Source: an uncultured Clostridia bacterium (GTDB taxonomy: Bacteria > Bacillota > Clostridia > TANB77 > CAG-508). From it: 64,000 nucleotides of DNA. This document shows positions 1 through 9,768 of this stretch, piece after piece. The position numbers were made by a program, and so were the translations under genes. The notes under the pieces were generated by a model. The model was not told the DNA's origin. It saw only the letters and a list, made by a program, of their open reading frames with translations, and searched no databases. Each line of letters starts with the position of its first letter. Position 1 is the first letter of the stretch. Location of the stretch: the NCBI GenBank assembly GCA_947628085.1, contig CANQYM010000001.1, forward strand, positions 154,070 through 218,069, given 5' to 3'.

Positions 1-2643
1 TACAGAGTTTGCACAATCAACATGTCCGCCTTGATCTCCACCATTTTTTAATACTAGTATATTTAATTCTCTATCTGAAGCAACAGAAGCTGTTTTATAT
101 CCATTTGCAAATTCTATTGTTGCTGAACCAAAATATTTTTTTGGTTTATCTAAAGCTCTACCAGTATTATTATTATTATTACCACTTTGACAATCTATAA
201 AAACAATATTTGCAGGTTTCCAATTAGCATATAAATTTATAGTTATATCTTTAGAGCCACCTGTGTTTTTTGTAACTGATTGAAGAAAAGTTTCTGGTAT
301 TACTGAAAAAGTATCTCCAGACTCATGTGTTGCCCAACCATCAAATCCGTATCCGGCTGGTCTATCCATATATGGATTATCTATTAAATCTAGTGAAATT
401 TTTCCATCTGTTATAGGTACACATTTTACATAAGTAAATAAAGTTTGTCTCTCGCTTGAATCTCCTGAAACATATCCTACTATATCTTTCTCCATTGCAA
501 TACAAGAAATAGATGATGGAGTTGCATTTACAGATGGATTTGGATTTACAATTGTATTTCCTTCTTCATCAAGCATAGAAATATCAAAAGATAACTGAAT
601 TGTAATAGTGTAATAATCATTATAATCTTCACTATAATGATGTGTCCAACTATTCCAATTATTTCCAGATATTGTATATGTTCCTCCAGAATTTGTAATA
701 TTTGAAAATTTATTACCATTTATAGCTTTCGTATTTGCTAAATCCACAGTTGTTGGAACACTAAATTTTAATTCCCAATTTTTATTTGTATTTATAAGTT
801 TATAATTATCTCTAGAATTTGTTACTTGAAAAGTAATGCTTGCATTTCTATAAAAACCACTATCAGCATATGTTAGACCTGCTGTTGTTTTTACACTAGG
901 ATTAAATTGTCTATCTGAATTTAGTGGTATATTATAATCATATCCATAATAATTTATTGTAACCTTAGCTAAATTACTATCACTATAAATATTTTGATTT
1001 GTTCCAGAAAAATTATCAGTATAATTTTTTCCCATATAGTAGTTATAATCACTTTGATAGTCATCAAGAGTTACTGTACTCGCAGTAATTGGTTGATTTG
1101 CAATTACTGCTCCTACATCTGAAAATTCATTTGTAATAAATTCAATAGTATCAGAATTAGAAATTTCTAAATTTATTTTTTCCAAATTTATTTGATTTTC
1201 TTCTTCTTTTACATTAATAACTTTTACTAAACTTGGATTTAATTTTTCTTCCAAATTTTCTAATGAAACAATTGAAACATCAATAGATTCATTAAAATTT
1301 ATTGGTTGGAAAACATCGCTTCCGTTTGTAATTGAAACATCATAAGCTAATAATATATCTGCCCCTTCAAATTCATCCACACCTGAGATATATTCTTTAA
1401 CTAAATCTTCTGTTGCATTTCCATTAAGTAAATAATAGCCTTTAGGTATAAATCCTACAACTTTCATAGTATGATTAGAAATTTCTACTTCTAATTCTTG
1501 TTTATATAAAATTACATCATCTATAATTTTAGTTTGATAGATAGCTTGTAAATCAATAGATTTTTCTTTAAGTTCTTCTTCATTTAAATAATATCTGTCG
1601 CCTATTGTATATTCTGTTAATGATTTAAGTTGATCTATATATTGATTTTGTATATTATTTTCTTCTATAGCAACTTCTTCTGGTGCTGAAGATGTTTCAT
1701 CATTTTCTTGCATTTCTAATGATTTATCTACAACTACTGTATTTTCATTTTTACTTAACTCATTATTATCAGTTTCAGTATTTGGATTTTCTACTGCACC
1801 ATTACTACCATTTTCAGAGTTTTCATTTTCTACTGTTTCATTATTATTAGCTTCAGCATTTGAATCTTCCCCTGTTTCGCCATTTGTTACAGTATTTTGA
1901 TTTTCCGTGGTTTGATTATTATTTTGCTCAACTGTTTCTTTTTCATTATTTTCTTGTACTGCATCATTTTCTTTTGTATTAGCTGTATCTTGACTAGCTA
2001 CATCTTGATTAGCTGTTTCTTGTTGCTCTACATTTTCTTCTTTAGATTTAATTTGATCATTAATTACTTTTTCTATTTTACTAATAGGTTCTTCTGATAA
2101 ATCATTTTGTATTTCTTCAACTTTTGATTCAGTATTATCTTGCTGTTCAATATTGTTATTTTCAACTGCACTAGTAGTATTTTCATTAGCAGTATTTGTA
2201 TTGATAGTATTTTCACTAACAGTATTTTCGTTAACTGTATCTGCATCGCTAGAAACATTATTTATAGGATCTGAATTTTCAGTATTCTCTTGTGCTAATG
2301 TAGCAGTGTTTTGATTAGCAATATTTTGATTAATAGTGTTTTGATTTTCTCCTTGATTTTCATCATCTGCTGGAGCAGAATAATACCTGCTAGCAAAAAA
2401 ACCTTTTACCTTTTCAGGTAATTCAATATAATATTTCCCTTCTTCATCTTGTAATAAATCAATATCTGTTTGCATAACATCGCCAGTGTTTAATTCAGAA
2501 ATATTTGCATTTATTGCTATTCTTTCTGTTTTTGTAGAAGAAATAAATTTATATATGATAAATAAACATGCTACAATTATAGCAATTATAGCAATTTTAT
2601 TAATTTTTATATTCTGTTTTTTTCTTTTTCTAATTCTCGTCAT
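1..2643 (-). CDS. Large surface-anchored protein, C-terminus beyond window
   Basis: The frame is open from ATG at 2643 (GGAG 7 nt upstream) to the window edge, giving at least 880 residues with no stop. The N-terminus is basic (MTRIRKRKK) followed by one hydrophobic segment at about residues 13-31, so it is probably an uncleaved anchor or signal. Residues about 90-370 are a low-complexity Asn/Thr/Glu/Gln/Val-rich linker with repeated ENT, NQNT and ENENS units. Globular regions follow, then an InlB/Listeria-Bacteroides-like repeat (GYGFDGWATH near residue 765 to NLYANW near 803), then a Cys/Asn-rich start of another domain. Family knowledge suggests an adhesin or surface protein; ligand and function are unknown. 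It lies downstream of the TasA-like genes on the same strand. Confidence 0.7.
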   Translation of the reverse strand, partial: MTRIRKRKKQNIKINKIAIIAIIVACLFIIYKFISSTKTERIAINANISELNTGDVMQTDIDLLQDEEGKYYIELPEKVKGFFASRYYSAPADDENQGENQNTINQNIANQNTATLAQENTENSDPINNVSSDADTVNENTVSENTINTNTANENTTSAVENNNIEQQDNTESKVEEIQNDLSEEPISKIEKVINDQIKSKEENVEQQETANQDVASQDTANTKENDAVQENNEKETVEQNNNQTTENQNTVTNGETGEDSNAEANNNETVENENSENGSNGAVENPNTETDNNELSKNENTVVVDKSLEMQENDETSSAPEEVAIEENNIQNQYIDQLKSLTEYTIGDRYYLNEEELKEKSIDLQAIYQTKIIDDVILYKQELEVEISNHTMKVVGFIPKGYYLLNGNATEDLVKEYISGVDEFEGADILLAYDVSITNGSDVFQPINFNESIDVSIVSLENLEEKLNPSLVKVINVKEEENQINLEKINLEISNSDTIEFITNEFSDVGAVIANQPITASTVTLDDYQSDYNYYMGKNYTDNFSGTNQNIYSDSNLAKVTINYYGYDYNIPLNSDRQFNPSVKTTAGLTYADSGFYRNASITFQVTNSRDNYKLINTNKNWELKFSVPTTVDLANTKAINGNKFSNITNSGGTYTISGNNWNSWTHHYSEDYNDYYTITIQLSFDISMLDEEGNTIVNPNPSVNATPSSISCIAMEKDIVGYVSGDSSERQTLFTYVKCVPITDGKISLDLIDNPYMDRPAGYGFDGWATHESGDTFSVIPETFLQSVTKNTGGSKDITINLYANWKPANIVFIDCQSGNNNNNTGRALDKPKKYFGSATIEFANGYKTASVASDRELNILVLKNGGDQGGHVDCANSV

Positions 2644-2782
2644 TTTGTAACTCCAATTATTAAAATATTACAATCATATTCTATCATAAACAGCTTTCGT
2701 TTTAAAGTTTTTTTTGATTTTGTAACATAAATTTTATAATGTAAAAAAATGGATATGTTTATTCAAATTTGAACATAAAACA

Positions 2783-2816
2783 AAAACTCAAAAGACAAAT
2801 TTATCTTTTGAGTTTT
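2783..2816 (-). terminator. Rho-independent terminator after the 363-aa TasA-like gene
   Basis: A perfect 13-bp stem (AAAACTCAAAAGA with TCTTTTGAGTTTT, 8-nt loop) lies 25 nt beyond the stop at 2841. It is followed on the minus strand by a T-rich stretch. Confidence 0.7.
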
Positions 2817-2840
2817 AAATAATTTATATTTTAATATTGA

Positions 2841-3932
2841 TTATTCTGTTATAGGATCTAAGCTGAATTTAAAGTTATATTCTAGGTTTGTTCCAGATGC
2901 ATTGTTCTCACAGTCTATATCTTGACCTTCAATCCATAAATAAAATCTATATTTTGTTACACCAGCGCCAACAGCACCTAAATACAAACTTGCTTTTTCC
3001 GTTTTTCTTGTTTTGAAAATTGTTGCTCCTGTTTCTTCATTTATTTCATCAAACTTTTCAGCATTTTTAGTTGCTGTAGCTTCTGATAATTCAATTCCTG
3101 ATCCTTCTGGAATTTCTGCTTTTACACCACTGTAGTCAATAGCAGTAGTTACATCAGTATCTATCCAGCCTAAAGCTTTACCATTATCATAACCTTTTTT
3201 AGTATGTGTATCATAATTTGGCTCCCACATGAACACTTTTCCACTTGCTGTTGATAATCCTTGAATTCCATCTACATCATCAACATCTGAATTAGTTGAA
3301 CTTTGTATCATAGCAATACGAGCAGCATTTTCAAGACCTTTCTTAGCAGTTGCTTCTACATGTTTACCACCTTCATCTTCTGATTCATCATATTCCCATA
3401 CAGTTCCACCAAAATATAGATGATCTATAGGAGCTGTATCTTTTAAGAATAAATCAAATGCCATATAGTAACCTGGTGCATATTCTCCTTGTCCATCTCC
3501 TAACAAATCTTCACGAAATGTATCTTTATCTTCTTGTAATGTTGTTGTAAGTAAATATTTACCATATGTTGGAGAGTCTTCCTTTAAATCAGAAGTAGCA
3601 ACACCATAAAACATTTTTAAATGTCCTTCACTGTTTTCTAATACCGTTGAAACCGGTGCCATTAATTTAGGTAACTGATTTACTGAAGTGGTATATGTTT
3701 TATACGCATTTTGTATATCCTTATAAGGTAATACAGTTTTCCAATCAATTCCATCTGCAGATATTTGTAAACCGCTTGATGTAGCAACATTAACAGTAAT
3801 ATCATCTACATTTACTGTTCTGTTTGCTGTAAACCAAGCATAAGTAGAAATAATTAAAAATGCAGCTACTAATAATAAAACTACTAGTAAATTGTTAAGT
3901 CTTTTTTGACTTGCTTTTGTTCTTTTCTTCAT
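2841..3932 (-). CDS. SipW-dependent TasA/camelysin-like surface protein
   Basis: 363 residues from ATG with a strong AGGAGG. The basic N-terminus is followed by a hydrophobic segment (about residues 14-31) ending in STYAWFTANRTV, the boundary motif typical of SipW-processed TasA/CalY-like proteins. The mature part is Thr/Asp/Gly-rich and predicted extracellular, without Cys clusters except one late Cys. By family knowledge such proteins are cleaved by SipW-type signal peptidases and form matrix fibres or surface layers. The role here is inferred from the signal motif and the SipW genes at 6497 and 12541. It ends in a terminator hairpin. Confidence 0.65.
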   Translation of the reverse strand: MKKRTKASQKRLNNLLVVLLLVAAFLIISTYAWFTANRTVNVDDITVNVATSSGLQISADGIDWKTVLPYKDIQNAYKTYTTSVNQLPKLMAPVSTVLENSEGHLKMFYGVATSDLKEDSPTYGKYLLTTTLQEDKDTFREDLLGDGQGEYAPGYYMAFDLFLKDTAPIDHLYFGGTVWEYDESEDEGGKHVEATAKKGLENAARIAMIQSSTNSDVDDVDGIQGLSTASGKVFMWEPNYDTHTKKGYDNGKALGWIDTDVTTAIDYSGVKAEIPEGSGIELSEATATKNAEKFDEINEETGATIFKTRKTEKASLYLGAVGAGVTKYRFYLWIEGQDIDCENNASGTNLEYNFKFSLDPITE

Positions 3933-3947
3933 ATTTTCCTCCTATAA

Positions 3948-4646
3948 TTAATCAATATGCTCTTCCGTAATATCCATATGCATTTTTATTTCGCCACCTA
4001 ACAAAGCATTTGTACAATCAGGATCATCACCTTCGATAAAAATTACTATCGTGAATTTATCTATATCTCCTGGTGCAAAGTTTTGTCTTGACTCTAATAA
4101 GACCGTATTTTCAGAATAAAAAGCTTTAGTATCTTGTTCTGGTTCTTCTGTGAATCCATTTTTCTTAGCGTAAACAGTTCTATTCCCATTTAAATATACC
4201 ATTACTCTAATTGCCTCATCCACATTAAGCACAACATCATCTATAGGAATGGTATACCAATAGTTTATATTTTCTTTTCCTTCATTTTCAATATAGAAAG
4301 TATAAGCTATGTAATTATCTCCATTATGTGAGCCCTCAGCCTCCATATCAAGATTATCCGGTAACCAATTAATAGAAATGTTGTCCATCTCAGGAAATTC
4401 TTCCGCTTCTAATCTTCTTGATACTACTTTTCTATTTAATTCTTCATATAGTACTATTCCTCTCTCATTATTTAAAGCTTTATCTAAGCTTACAGTAAAT
4501 CTTCCTGCTTTATAAATAATTGATAGAATAAAATATAGTAAAATAAGAAAAATTAATAAAATAAGCAAAGCTAGTCTAATTAATTTAATTTTAAAATCTC
4601 GCCTGTATATTTTCTTAGAGGTTGTATTAAATTCAAATTTTGTCAT
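3948..4646 (-). CDS. Membrane-anchored TasA-like protein
   Basis: 232 residues from ATG at 4646, chosen because GGAGGTGGG lies just upstream; an in-frame upstream ATG at 4709 has no good ribosome binding site. A basic cytoplasmic head precedes one long hydrophobic segment (about residues 20-48). The exported portion contains a beta-rich region with the TasA/camelysin-like pattern of an extended strand and 'YTFYIENEGKENINYWY'. It lies 15 nt upstream of the 363-aa protein, so the two are probably co-transcribed. The family call is by pattern and neighbourhood, not by a strong motif. Confidence 0.5.
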   Translation of the reverse strand: MTKFEFNTTSKKIYRRDFKIKLIRLALLILLIFLILLYFILSIIYKAGRFTVSLDKALNNERGIVLYEELNRKVVSRRLEAEEFPEMDNISINWLPDNLDMEAEGSHNGDNYIAYTFYIENEGKENINYWYTIPIDDVVLNVDEAIRVMVYLNGNRTVYAKKNGFTEEPEQDTKAFYSENTVLLESRQNFAPGDIDKFTIVIFIEGDDPDCTNALLGGEIKMHMDITEEHID

Positions 4647-4808
4647 TTGAACTACCCACCTCCAAATCTTAGCAATTAAAAATTTTAGACAATTAAATTG
4701 AATTTGCATATACTCTAACTTATGTTTAGTTTAGCACAAACCTCTTAAATACTCAATTACATTACTTTTACATTTTTTTTTCATATATATTACATTTTTT
4801 TACTTTAA

Positions 4809-4837
4809 TTGACTATAATATAAGATTATGTTAAAAT
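4809..4837 (+). promoter_or_regulatory. Sigma-A-type promoter for the 212-aa TasA-like gene
   Basis: TTGACT (4809-4814), a 17-nt spacer and TAAAAT (4832-4837), with a TGT extended -10. The gene starts about 110 nt downstream. Confidence 0.6.
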
Positions 4838-4947
4838 TTTTTTGAAAATAGTTAATGAAAAGCTTTATTTATAGCACATTTTACTGTTGCCAATATTAAA
4901 GTATTTTTAATTTAAAATGTTAAATTAAGGAGAATTTTATTTTATTT

Positions 4948-5586
4948 ATGGAAACAAATAAAAAAAATTTTTTTAAAATTTTTAAAATTTTAATTTTTTT
5001 ATTAATACTTTTACTATTATATTTAACAATTAGAGATGCCTATTCAAAATATTTAACAGCACATGATAGTCTCACAAAATCGCATATATCGAATTGGCAT
5101 ATTTTATTAAATGATGAAGACATTACATCAGAAAGAGATTTCTCAGAAATTGTTGAACTTAAAATTGATCAAACCGAAGATATTGAAGAAAATGTTATTG
5201 CTCCTACTTCCACTGGTCACATAGATTTAGTTTTAGATTCAACAGATACTGAGCTACCTTTTAAATATGAAATAGAACCAATTGTAGATGAAAGTGTTAA
5301 TTTACCAGATTTCAAAATCTATGGTTATTCAATAAATAATAGTGATATATTTGAACTCTCTGAAGATGTTCCTAATGTTTCAGATACAGTTATTCCACCT
5401 ACCGATGCAGAAGGTAATTTTACTAAAGAAGAAGTTATTAATAATATAGTTTTATATTGTTATTGGTATGATAAGGAAGATAATATTTTAGATAATCAAA
5501 ATGATGTATTAGTTTCTAAATTAGAAAATGCTATAGCAAGTGTTGGTTTAAAAGTTAAAGTCACTCAAGTAAAAAATACACCTTAA
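4948..5586 (+). CDS. Short TasA-like surface protein, paralogue of the 13043 gene
   Basis: 212 residues; AAGGAG precedes the ATG. One hydrophobic segment (about residues 10-27) is followed by DAYSKYLTAHDS and then SNWHILLNDEDIT. The same arrangement (AYSKYV, AQWNVKINDQDIT) occurs in the gene ending at 13043, so the two are paralogues. It is the only member of the surface locus on the plus strand and has its own promoter. It is probably a SipW-type substrate; function inferred. Confidence 0.55.
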   Translation: METNKKNFFKIFKILIFLLILLLLYLTIRDAYSKYLTAHDSLTKSHISNWHILLNDEDITSERDFSEIVELKIDQTEDIEENVIAPTSTGHIDLVLDSTDTELPFKYEIEPIVDESVNLPDFKIYGYSINNSDIFELSEDVPNVSDTVIPPTDAEGNFTKEEVINNIVLYCYWYDKEDNILDNQNDVLVSKLENAIASVGLKVKVTQVKNTP

Positions 5587-5606
5587 ATTTTTTAAGGTGT
5601 ATTTTT
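5572..5606. terminator. Bidirectional terminator between convergent surface genes
   Basis: A 16-bp perfect stem (ATACACCTTAAA / TTTAAGGTGTAT flanked by A5 and T5) with a 3-nt loop. It spans the 3' ends of the convergent genes at 4948 and 5592. Confidence 0.85.
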
Positions 5607-6461
5607 TTGTGTAGCTTTTACAATTAATTCTACAAAAACACTATATTTTCCTTCATTTGCTGGATCTTGCATAAATTCATAAGATTTTTGTCCATAGTAA
5701 GTATCTTTTTCATCTCCATCTGCTATTCCAGTTTCTGAAACTTCTCCTGTTTCAAAATCCCAGTCAACTTGTAAATAAACATTAGTTGCTTCTCCATTAA
5801 CTAAAATATATTCTTTTTCTGGATTATACTGTTCCTCATTAAAAAATATTCTTACTTTAAATGGATAATCATTTAAAAGTTTTTCCATTAGCTCTTTTGG
5901 TGTATAAGTTACTCTTGAGCCATCATCTAATTCATATTCTCTATTTGCTACTATTTCCTCATCAAATACCCTTATTTTATTTATTTCACAAGTAAGAACT
6001 GCATCTGTTTCTCCATTATTTCTTGCAATTATTTCTTTTTTTGCAACAGGCATTCCAGGATAAACTTGCTCTACTGTAAAGTCAAAGTTCTGGTCTTGAT
6101 CTACAACTGATAATTCAAAATCCCAACTTTTAACATGTATATTTACATTTGTAGAAACTACAGATATATATACAAACCAAGCATAAGTATTTACTAGTAG
6201 TGCTAAAATTACAGCTAAAACAGTTTTTATTTTTAATTCTTTTTTTATTTTCTTTTTTCTTCCAATAATACGTTTTTTTCGTTTATCTTCTTCCTGATTT
6301 TCTTCTACTGTTTCTTCTGTTTTTTCTTCTTCGCTATTTTCTGAATTTTCATTTAGCTTATTACTTTTGTTTTCTAGTTGTAGATTTTCTTCAACAGCTT
6401 GATATAGAATTTCTTTTTCTAGTTCTTCATTTATATCGTTTTCAAAATTATCAGTTTGCAT
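5592..6461 (-). CDS. TasA-like surface protein with long charged cytoplasmic head
   Basis: 289 residues with a very strong AAAGGAGG. The first ~75 residues are highly charged (Glu/Asn-rich, then a Lys/Arg cluster). A hydrophobic segment (about 78-93) follows, ending in NTYAWFVYISVVSTNVNIHV and SWDFEL, the characteristic SipW-cognate boundary. The extracellular part has the camelysin-like 'VYPGMPVAKKEIIARNNGETDA' segment. It lies 35 nt downstream of the signal peptidase at 6497, its probable processing enzyme. The unusually long cytoplasmic head is notable for a secreted fibre protein. Confidence 0.65.
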   Translation of the reverse strand: MQTDNFENDINEELEKEILYQAVEENLQLENKSNKLNENSENSEEEKTEETVEENQEEDKRKKRIIGRKKKIKKELKIKTVLAVILALLVNTYAWFVYISVVSTNVNIHVKSWDFELSVVDQDQNFDFTVEQVYPGMPVAKKEIIARNNGETDAVLTCEINKIRVFDEEIVANREYELDDGSRVTYTPKELMEKLLNDYPFKVRIFFNEEQYNPEKEYILVNGEATNVYLQVDWDFETGEVSETGIADGDEKDTYYGQKSYEFMQDPANEGKYSVFVELIVKATQKNTP

Positions 6462-6496
6462 ATAAACCTCCTTTCTCTTTACAATTTTACAAGTAA

Positions 6497-7075
6497 TTAT
6501 TTATTTTCTTCATCATTTTTTTCTTCTTCTTTAATTTCTTTTTTACATTCAATAAATTCTTTAATTTGTAAAAATACTAAAATTCCTAAAGGAACAAAAA
6601 CAATAATATAAAATGCTACCATATTTTCTTTTAATTTAGTAAGTAAACTTAAAATAATACATTTATAAATTACTTTTCCATAAATTTGGTCACCATTAAT
6701 AACTGGATCTTCAACTTCATTTGCTAAACCTTTTGTATGGAAAATTTTTCCATTTTCTGTTTCTTCTATTTGAACAATTTGGTGAGTTACAACTCTTCCA
6801 GAAAAATCACTTTGATTTCCTAAGTATGTAACATCATCGCCAACTTTTAAATCATTTATGTCTACTTCTTTTATAATTAGTAAATCTCCAACTTTATATT
6901 TAGGAACCATACTCTCTGTGGCCACACTAAATACTCTATATCCACCAAGTGCTATTTGATTTCCAGAAAATCTTTGTAAAGCCAAAAATATGATTATTAA
7001 AATTAATAAGATTATACAAATTATTTTTACAATTGCTATTATTACATCAAATACTTTTATCTTTTTATCTTCCAT
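6497..7075 (-). CDS. sipW: SipW-type (Ser/His) signal peptidase I
   Basis: 192 residues. An N-terminal membrane helix (about 10-33) is followed by ATESMVPKYKVGDLLII, with nucleophile Ser55 followed by Met, then GRVVTHQIV with His98 in place of the bacterial Lys general base. This Ser/His pair defines the ER/archaeal-type SipW class. A second membrane helix near residues 155-170 and a Lys/Glu-rich tail end the protein. It should cleave the TasA-like precursors encoded on both sides. It is tightly linked to the DUF2357 gene (6 nt) and the 289-aa substrate. Confidence 0.85.
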   Translation of the reverse strand: MEDKKIKVFDVIIAIVKIICIILLILIIIFLALQRFSGNQIALGGYRVFSVATESMVPKYKVGDLLIIKEVDINDLKVGDDVTYLGNQSDFSGRVVTHQIVQIEETENGKIFHTKGLANEVEDPVINGDQIYGKVIYKCIILSLLTKLKENMVAFYIIVFVPLGILVFLQIKEFIECKKEIKEEEKNDEENK

Positions 7076-7081
7076 ATTTTC

Positions 7082-8203
7082 CTACCTAATATTATTTATT
7101 TGTTGAACATATTTGCTAATATACTTTTTAAATATTTCTTGAATTTGTTTTGTAGTAACTTGTTTTTTATATTTAATTACTGTATATTGTTTGCTTACAA
7201 GATTTTTTAATTGTTCTTCTGATATGCTTGCATCTACATCTATTGTTCTTTCTACTATATTAGCAACAAGTTTTTCAATTAATTCTTTTTTATGTTTATT
7301 TTTAATTTCAGGGTTATCTATGTTCTGCAAAACTAAATAATCTAGTAAAAAAGTTTCGTCTATGTATCTTTTAGATTTTCCTCTTTCCTTATATTCTTTT
7401 ACATTAGTTGTGTTTTCACTAACTTTTTCTTTTTCCATTTCTGTAATAAGAAAATCCCAAAGTTTTGCTGCATATTGGAAATTAACATTTTTTAAAATAA
7501 CGTTATTTTTTCTAAGTGGTGGAGTTATTAATGGTACTTTTAGTCTTTCTAATGCTTGATATGTTGAAGTTAAAGTTAAACTAATAACTGATTTTTCTAG
7601 TTCTCTAATTCTTTCTAATATTTCTTTTCTATCATCTTTTGTATCTACTTCTTGAGTAGATGATGTCATTAAAATTTCAATATCTACTTTATTTTTTCCA
7701 TTATAAGAATTTCCTTTGTAATCAAATTTTTTGAAAAATTTTGAAGGTATTCTTCCTTGTTCTATTATTTTCTTTTTTTCTTTTCTTATAATAATTAGCA
7801 TTTTTTGAATTAAAGTATATATAAATCTATTTTCATAAGTATTGAATGTTTCTTCCTTAAATACATTAAGTAGTTTTTCTGGTTTTACATCACCATTTTC
7901 ATCTACATCTTCTATTAAATTAGCATTTTTTGATAAGTGTTTTATGCTTTCTACAGTAACTTTTTTTATTTTTTCAATTTCAACTATTTCTTCTTCATTT
8001 ATAATTAATCTGGTAGGGGATCTTAAAATATTTTCTAGATATTCTATTGTTCCCTCCATTTTTTCTATCCAAAGACTTTCTATTTTAGGTTTATTAGTTT
8101 CTGTTCTTACTGTCATTGTTGATGAAACTTTTTCTTTAAATTTGTTTACTTTTTTTTCATCAGAATCTGCATAAACTTCAAAAACATCCAAAATTTTATC
8201 CAT
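7082..8203 (-). CDS. DUF2357/McrC-like protein without visible nuclease domain
   Basis: 373 residues, charged and soluble; start preceded by AAGGAGA. The central TYENRFIYTLIQ motif (residues 122-133) resembles the conserved 'PENRF' helix of DUF2357 domains in McrC-type partners of McrB AAA+ proteins. The helical repeats before and after also fit. The C-terminal ~120 residues are Lys-rich, and I see no PD-(D/E)XK arrangement as in McrC endonucleases. It directly follows the McrB-like ATPase (16 nt), so a complex is likely. The DUF2357 assignment is by motif memory and should be tested by profile search. Confidence 0.5.
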   Translation of the reverse strand: MDKILDVFEVYADSDEKKVNKFKEKVSSTMTVRTETNKPKIESLWIEKMEGTIEYLENILRSPTRLIINEEEIVEIEKIKKVTVESIKHLSKNANLIEDVDENGDVKPEKLLNVFKEETFNTYENRFIYTLIQKMLIIIRKEKKKIIEQGRIPSKFFKKFDYKGNSYNGKNKVDIEILMTSSTQEVDTKDDRKEILERIRELEKSVISLTLTSTYQALERLKVPLITPPLRKNNVILKNVNFQYAAKLWDFLITEMEKEKVSENTTNVKEYKERGKSKRYIDETFLLDYLVLQNIDNPEIKNKHKKELIEKLVANIVERTIDVDASISEEQLKNLVSKQYTVIKYKKQVTTKQIQEIFKKYISKYVQQINNIR

Positions 8204-8219
8204 TATGTATCTCCTTAAA

Positions 8220-9764
8220 TTATCCTAATTTCTTTAATCTTAATACGTATTCTATACATTCTTTCATTTTGCCTTTTCCAAAAGTTTTATCTAGGAAAAT
8301 AACGAAACCATCTATTTCATCTTTTATGTATGCTATATTTAATTGTTCAAGTTTTCTTAATATTTTTTTAGCAATAAAGTAATCTATTCCTTCTACTTCT
8401 TCACCGCCACAAGCAACATAAGCTGAAACGAATTTTCCTAAGTGGCTTACAATACGGTTACCAAAAGCTACTCTGAAGTGCTTAATAACAAAATTATCCA
8501 TTTCATTTATTTTCTTCCAGTTTTCTTCTGAAACAGGATGTTCATCTCTTGCTTGCATAAATAATCTATCAAGATAACTAAAGTTAACATTCATAGGTGC
8601 AGTATCTTCTGCAACAAAAGCTTGTCCTTTATCGTTTATGTCTATTGGCATAGCTCTATCGTAAACTTTATCTGTAACCATGAATGTAGAATCATCGTTA
8701 TTGATTGTTCCAATATACCAAGTGTTTGCTGGTATTTGTATTCTTCCTTCTATAATATGTTTTGGATCATTTTCCCAAGGACTAGCAACTACTTCAATTT
8801 TCCACTCATCTCTGTTTGGCATTTCTAGAATAGATAACATCTCAGCAAAATAGTACTCAACACGTGCTAAGTTCATCTCATCTAGTATTACTGTATAAAC
8901 ATCATCTGTATATGATGCTGTATATAGTGCTTCTAGAAGTGGAGTTTCATTAAATTTCTTTGTGAATTCATTGAAGTATCCAAAAAGCTCTGTTCTATCT
9001 CTCCAAGACGGTTGAACTGAAACAACACAAGAATCATGTTTTAAAAATTTTCCCCATGCATAAGCAAGTGATGTTTTACCAGTACCAGAAATACCTTGAA
9101 GAATAACTAACTTCGTAGAAGAAAGACCTGCTATAAAAATTCTTATCATTTGTAAAGAATAATATAAGTGTAATCTAGATGCTGCAAAATTTCTAAATGC
9201 TACACATAATTCTTCTAATGTAAAATCATTATTATAGTTTTGAACTTTATATTTAGCAAATTTTCTATCTACAAGTTCAAGTCTAGCAAATCTAATTCCA
9301 TCTCCAAGTTCATTTTCGTCAGAACCCTTATTTCCATTTTCGTTATCAAATCCAGAAGAATACTCATCATTTTCTGATGGTGGCAAGCCAAGTTGTGAGA
9401 CTTTCATTGCCATTATTTCTTCTCTTTCCTTTGTCATCATTTGTACTTTTTTATTAAGTTCTGCTACTTCTTTCATCATACTTTCTTGTTCTACAATAGT
9501 TTTTCTAAATCTAACATATTTTCTTATTAGTAAATATAGAAGTAAAACTATTAAAATTAGAATAAGAGCTACAGCACCAACTGCTATTGCAACTAATACC
9601 CATTCTTGTACAGAAAAATCATTTCTATACTGACTAATTAGATGAATATATGCTGGTATATCAAATAGTTGTTTAATACCATTTAATATTCCAAACACTA
9701 TTGTTTTTACTCCACTAAAGAAAGTATTTAAAAATTCATATAAAAATCTTACATATGTATCCAT
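8220..9764 (-). CDS. Membrane-anchored McrB-like AAA+ ATPase
   Basis: 514 residues. A single membrane helix (about 54-80) is followed by a short coiled coil (about 88-120) and an acidic linker. The AAA+ domain has Walker A GISGTGKT (224-231), Walker B with VILDEMNLARVEYYFAEML (about 292-310), sensor 1 GTINNDDST (352-360) and a likely arginine finger at VYDRAMP (about 368). The DEMN Walker B and a long insert before sensor 1 place it in the McrB/midasin-like clade. There is no DNA-binding N-terminal domain as in classical McrB; the membrane helix takes that place. It starts 4 nt from the stop of the upstream unknown gene, consistent with one operon. Confidence 0.75.
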   Translation of the reverse strand: MDTYVRFLYEFLNTFFSGVKTIVFGILNGIKQLFDIPAYIHLISQYRNDFSVQEWVLVAIAVGAVALILILIVLLLYLLIRKYVRFRKTIVEQESMMKEVAELNKKVQMMTKEREEIMAMKVSQLGLPPSENDEYSSGFDNENGNKGSDENELGDGIRFARLELVDRKFAKYKVQNYNNDFTLEELCVAFRNFAASRLHLYYSLQMIRIFIAGLSSTKLVILQGISGTGKTSLAYAWGKFLKHDSCVVSVQPSWRDRTELFGYFNEFTKKFNETPLLEALYTASYTDDVYTVILDEMNLARVEYYFAEMLSILEMPNRDEWKIEVVASPWENDPKHIIEGRIQIPANTWYIGTINNDDSTFMVTDKVYDRAMPIDINDKGQAFVAEDTAPMNVNFSYLDRLFMQARDEHPVSEENWKKINEMDNFVIKHFRVAFGNRIVSHLGKFVSAYVACGGEEVEGIDYFIAKKILRKLEQLNIAYIKDEIDGFVIFLDKTFGKGKMKECIEYVLRLKKLG

Positions 9765-9768
9765 TTTC

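Noticed and set aside
1897..2258. Short hydrophobic or Ile/Leu-rich frames in the Asn/Thr linker region
   Set aside because: They are alternative-frame readings of the low-complexity repeat in the large surface protein gene.
7082..9764. Conventional McrBC restriction system
   Set aside because: No nuclease motif in the partner, no DNA-recognition domain on the ATPase, and the surroundings are surface genes rather than defence genes.
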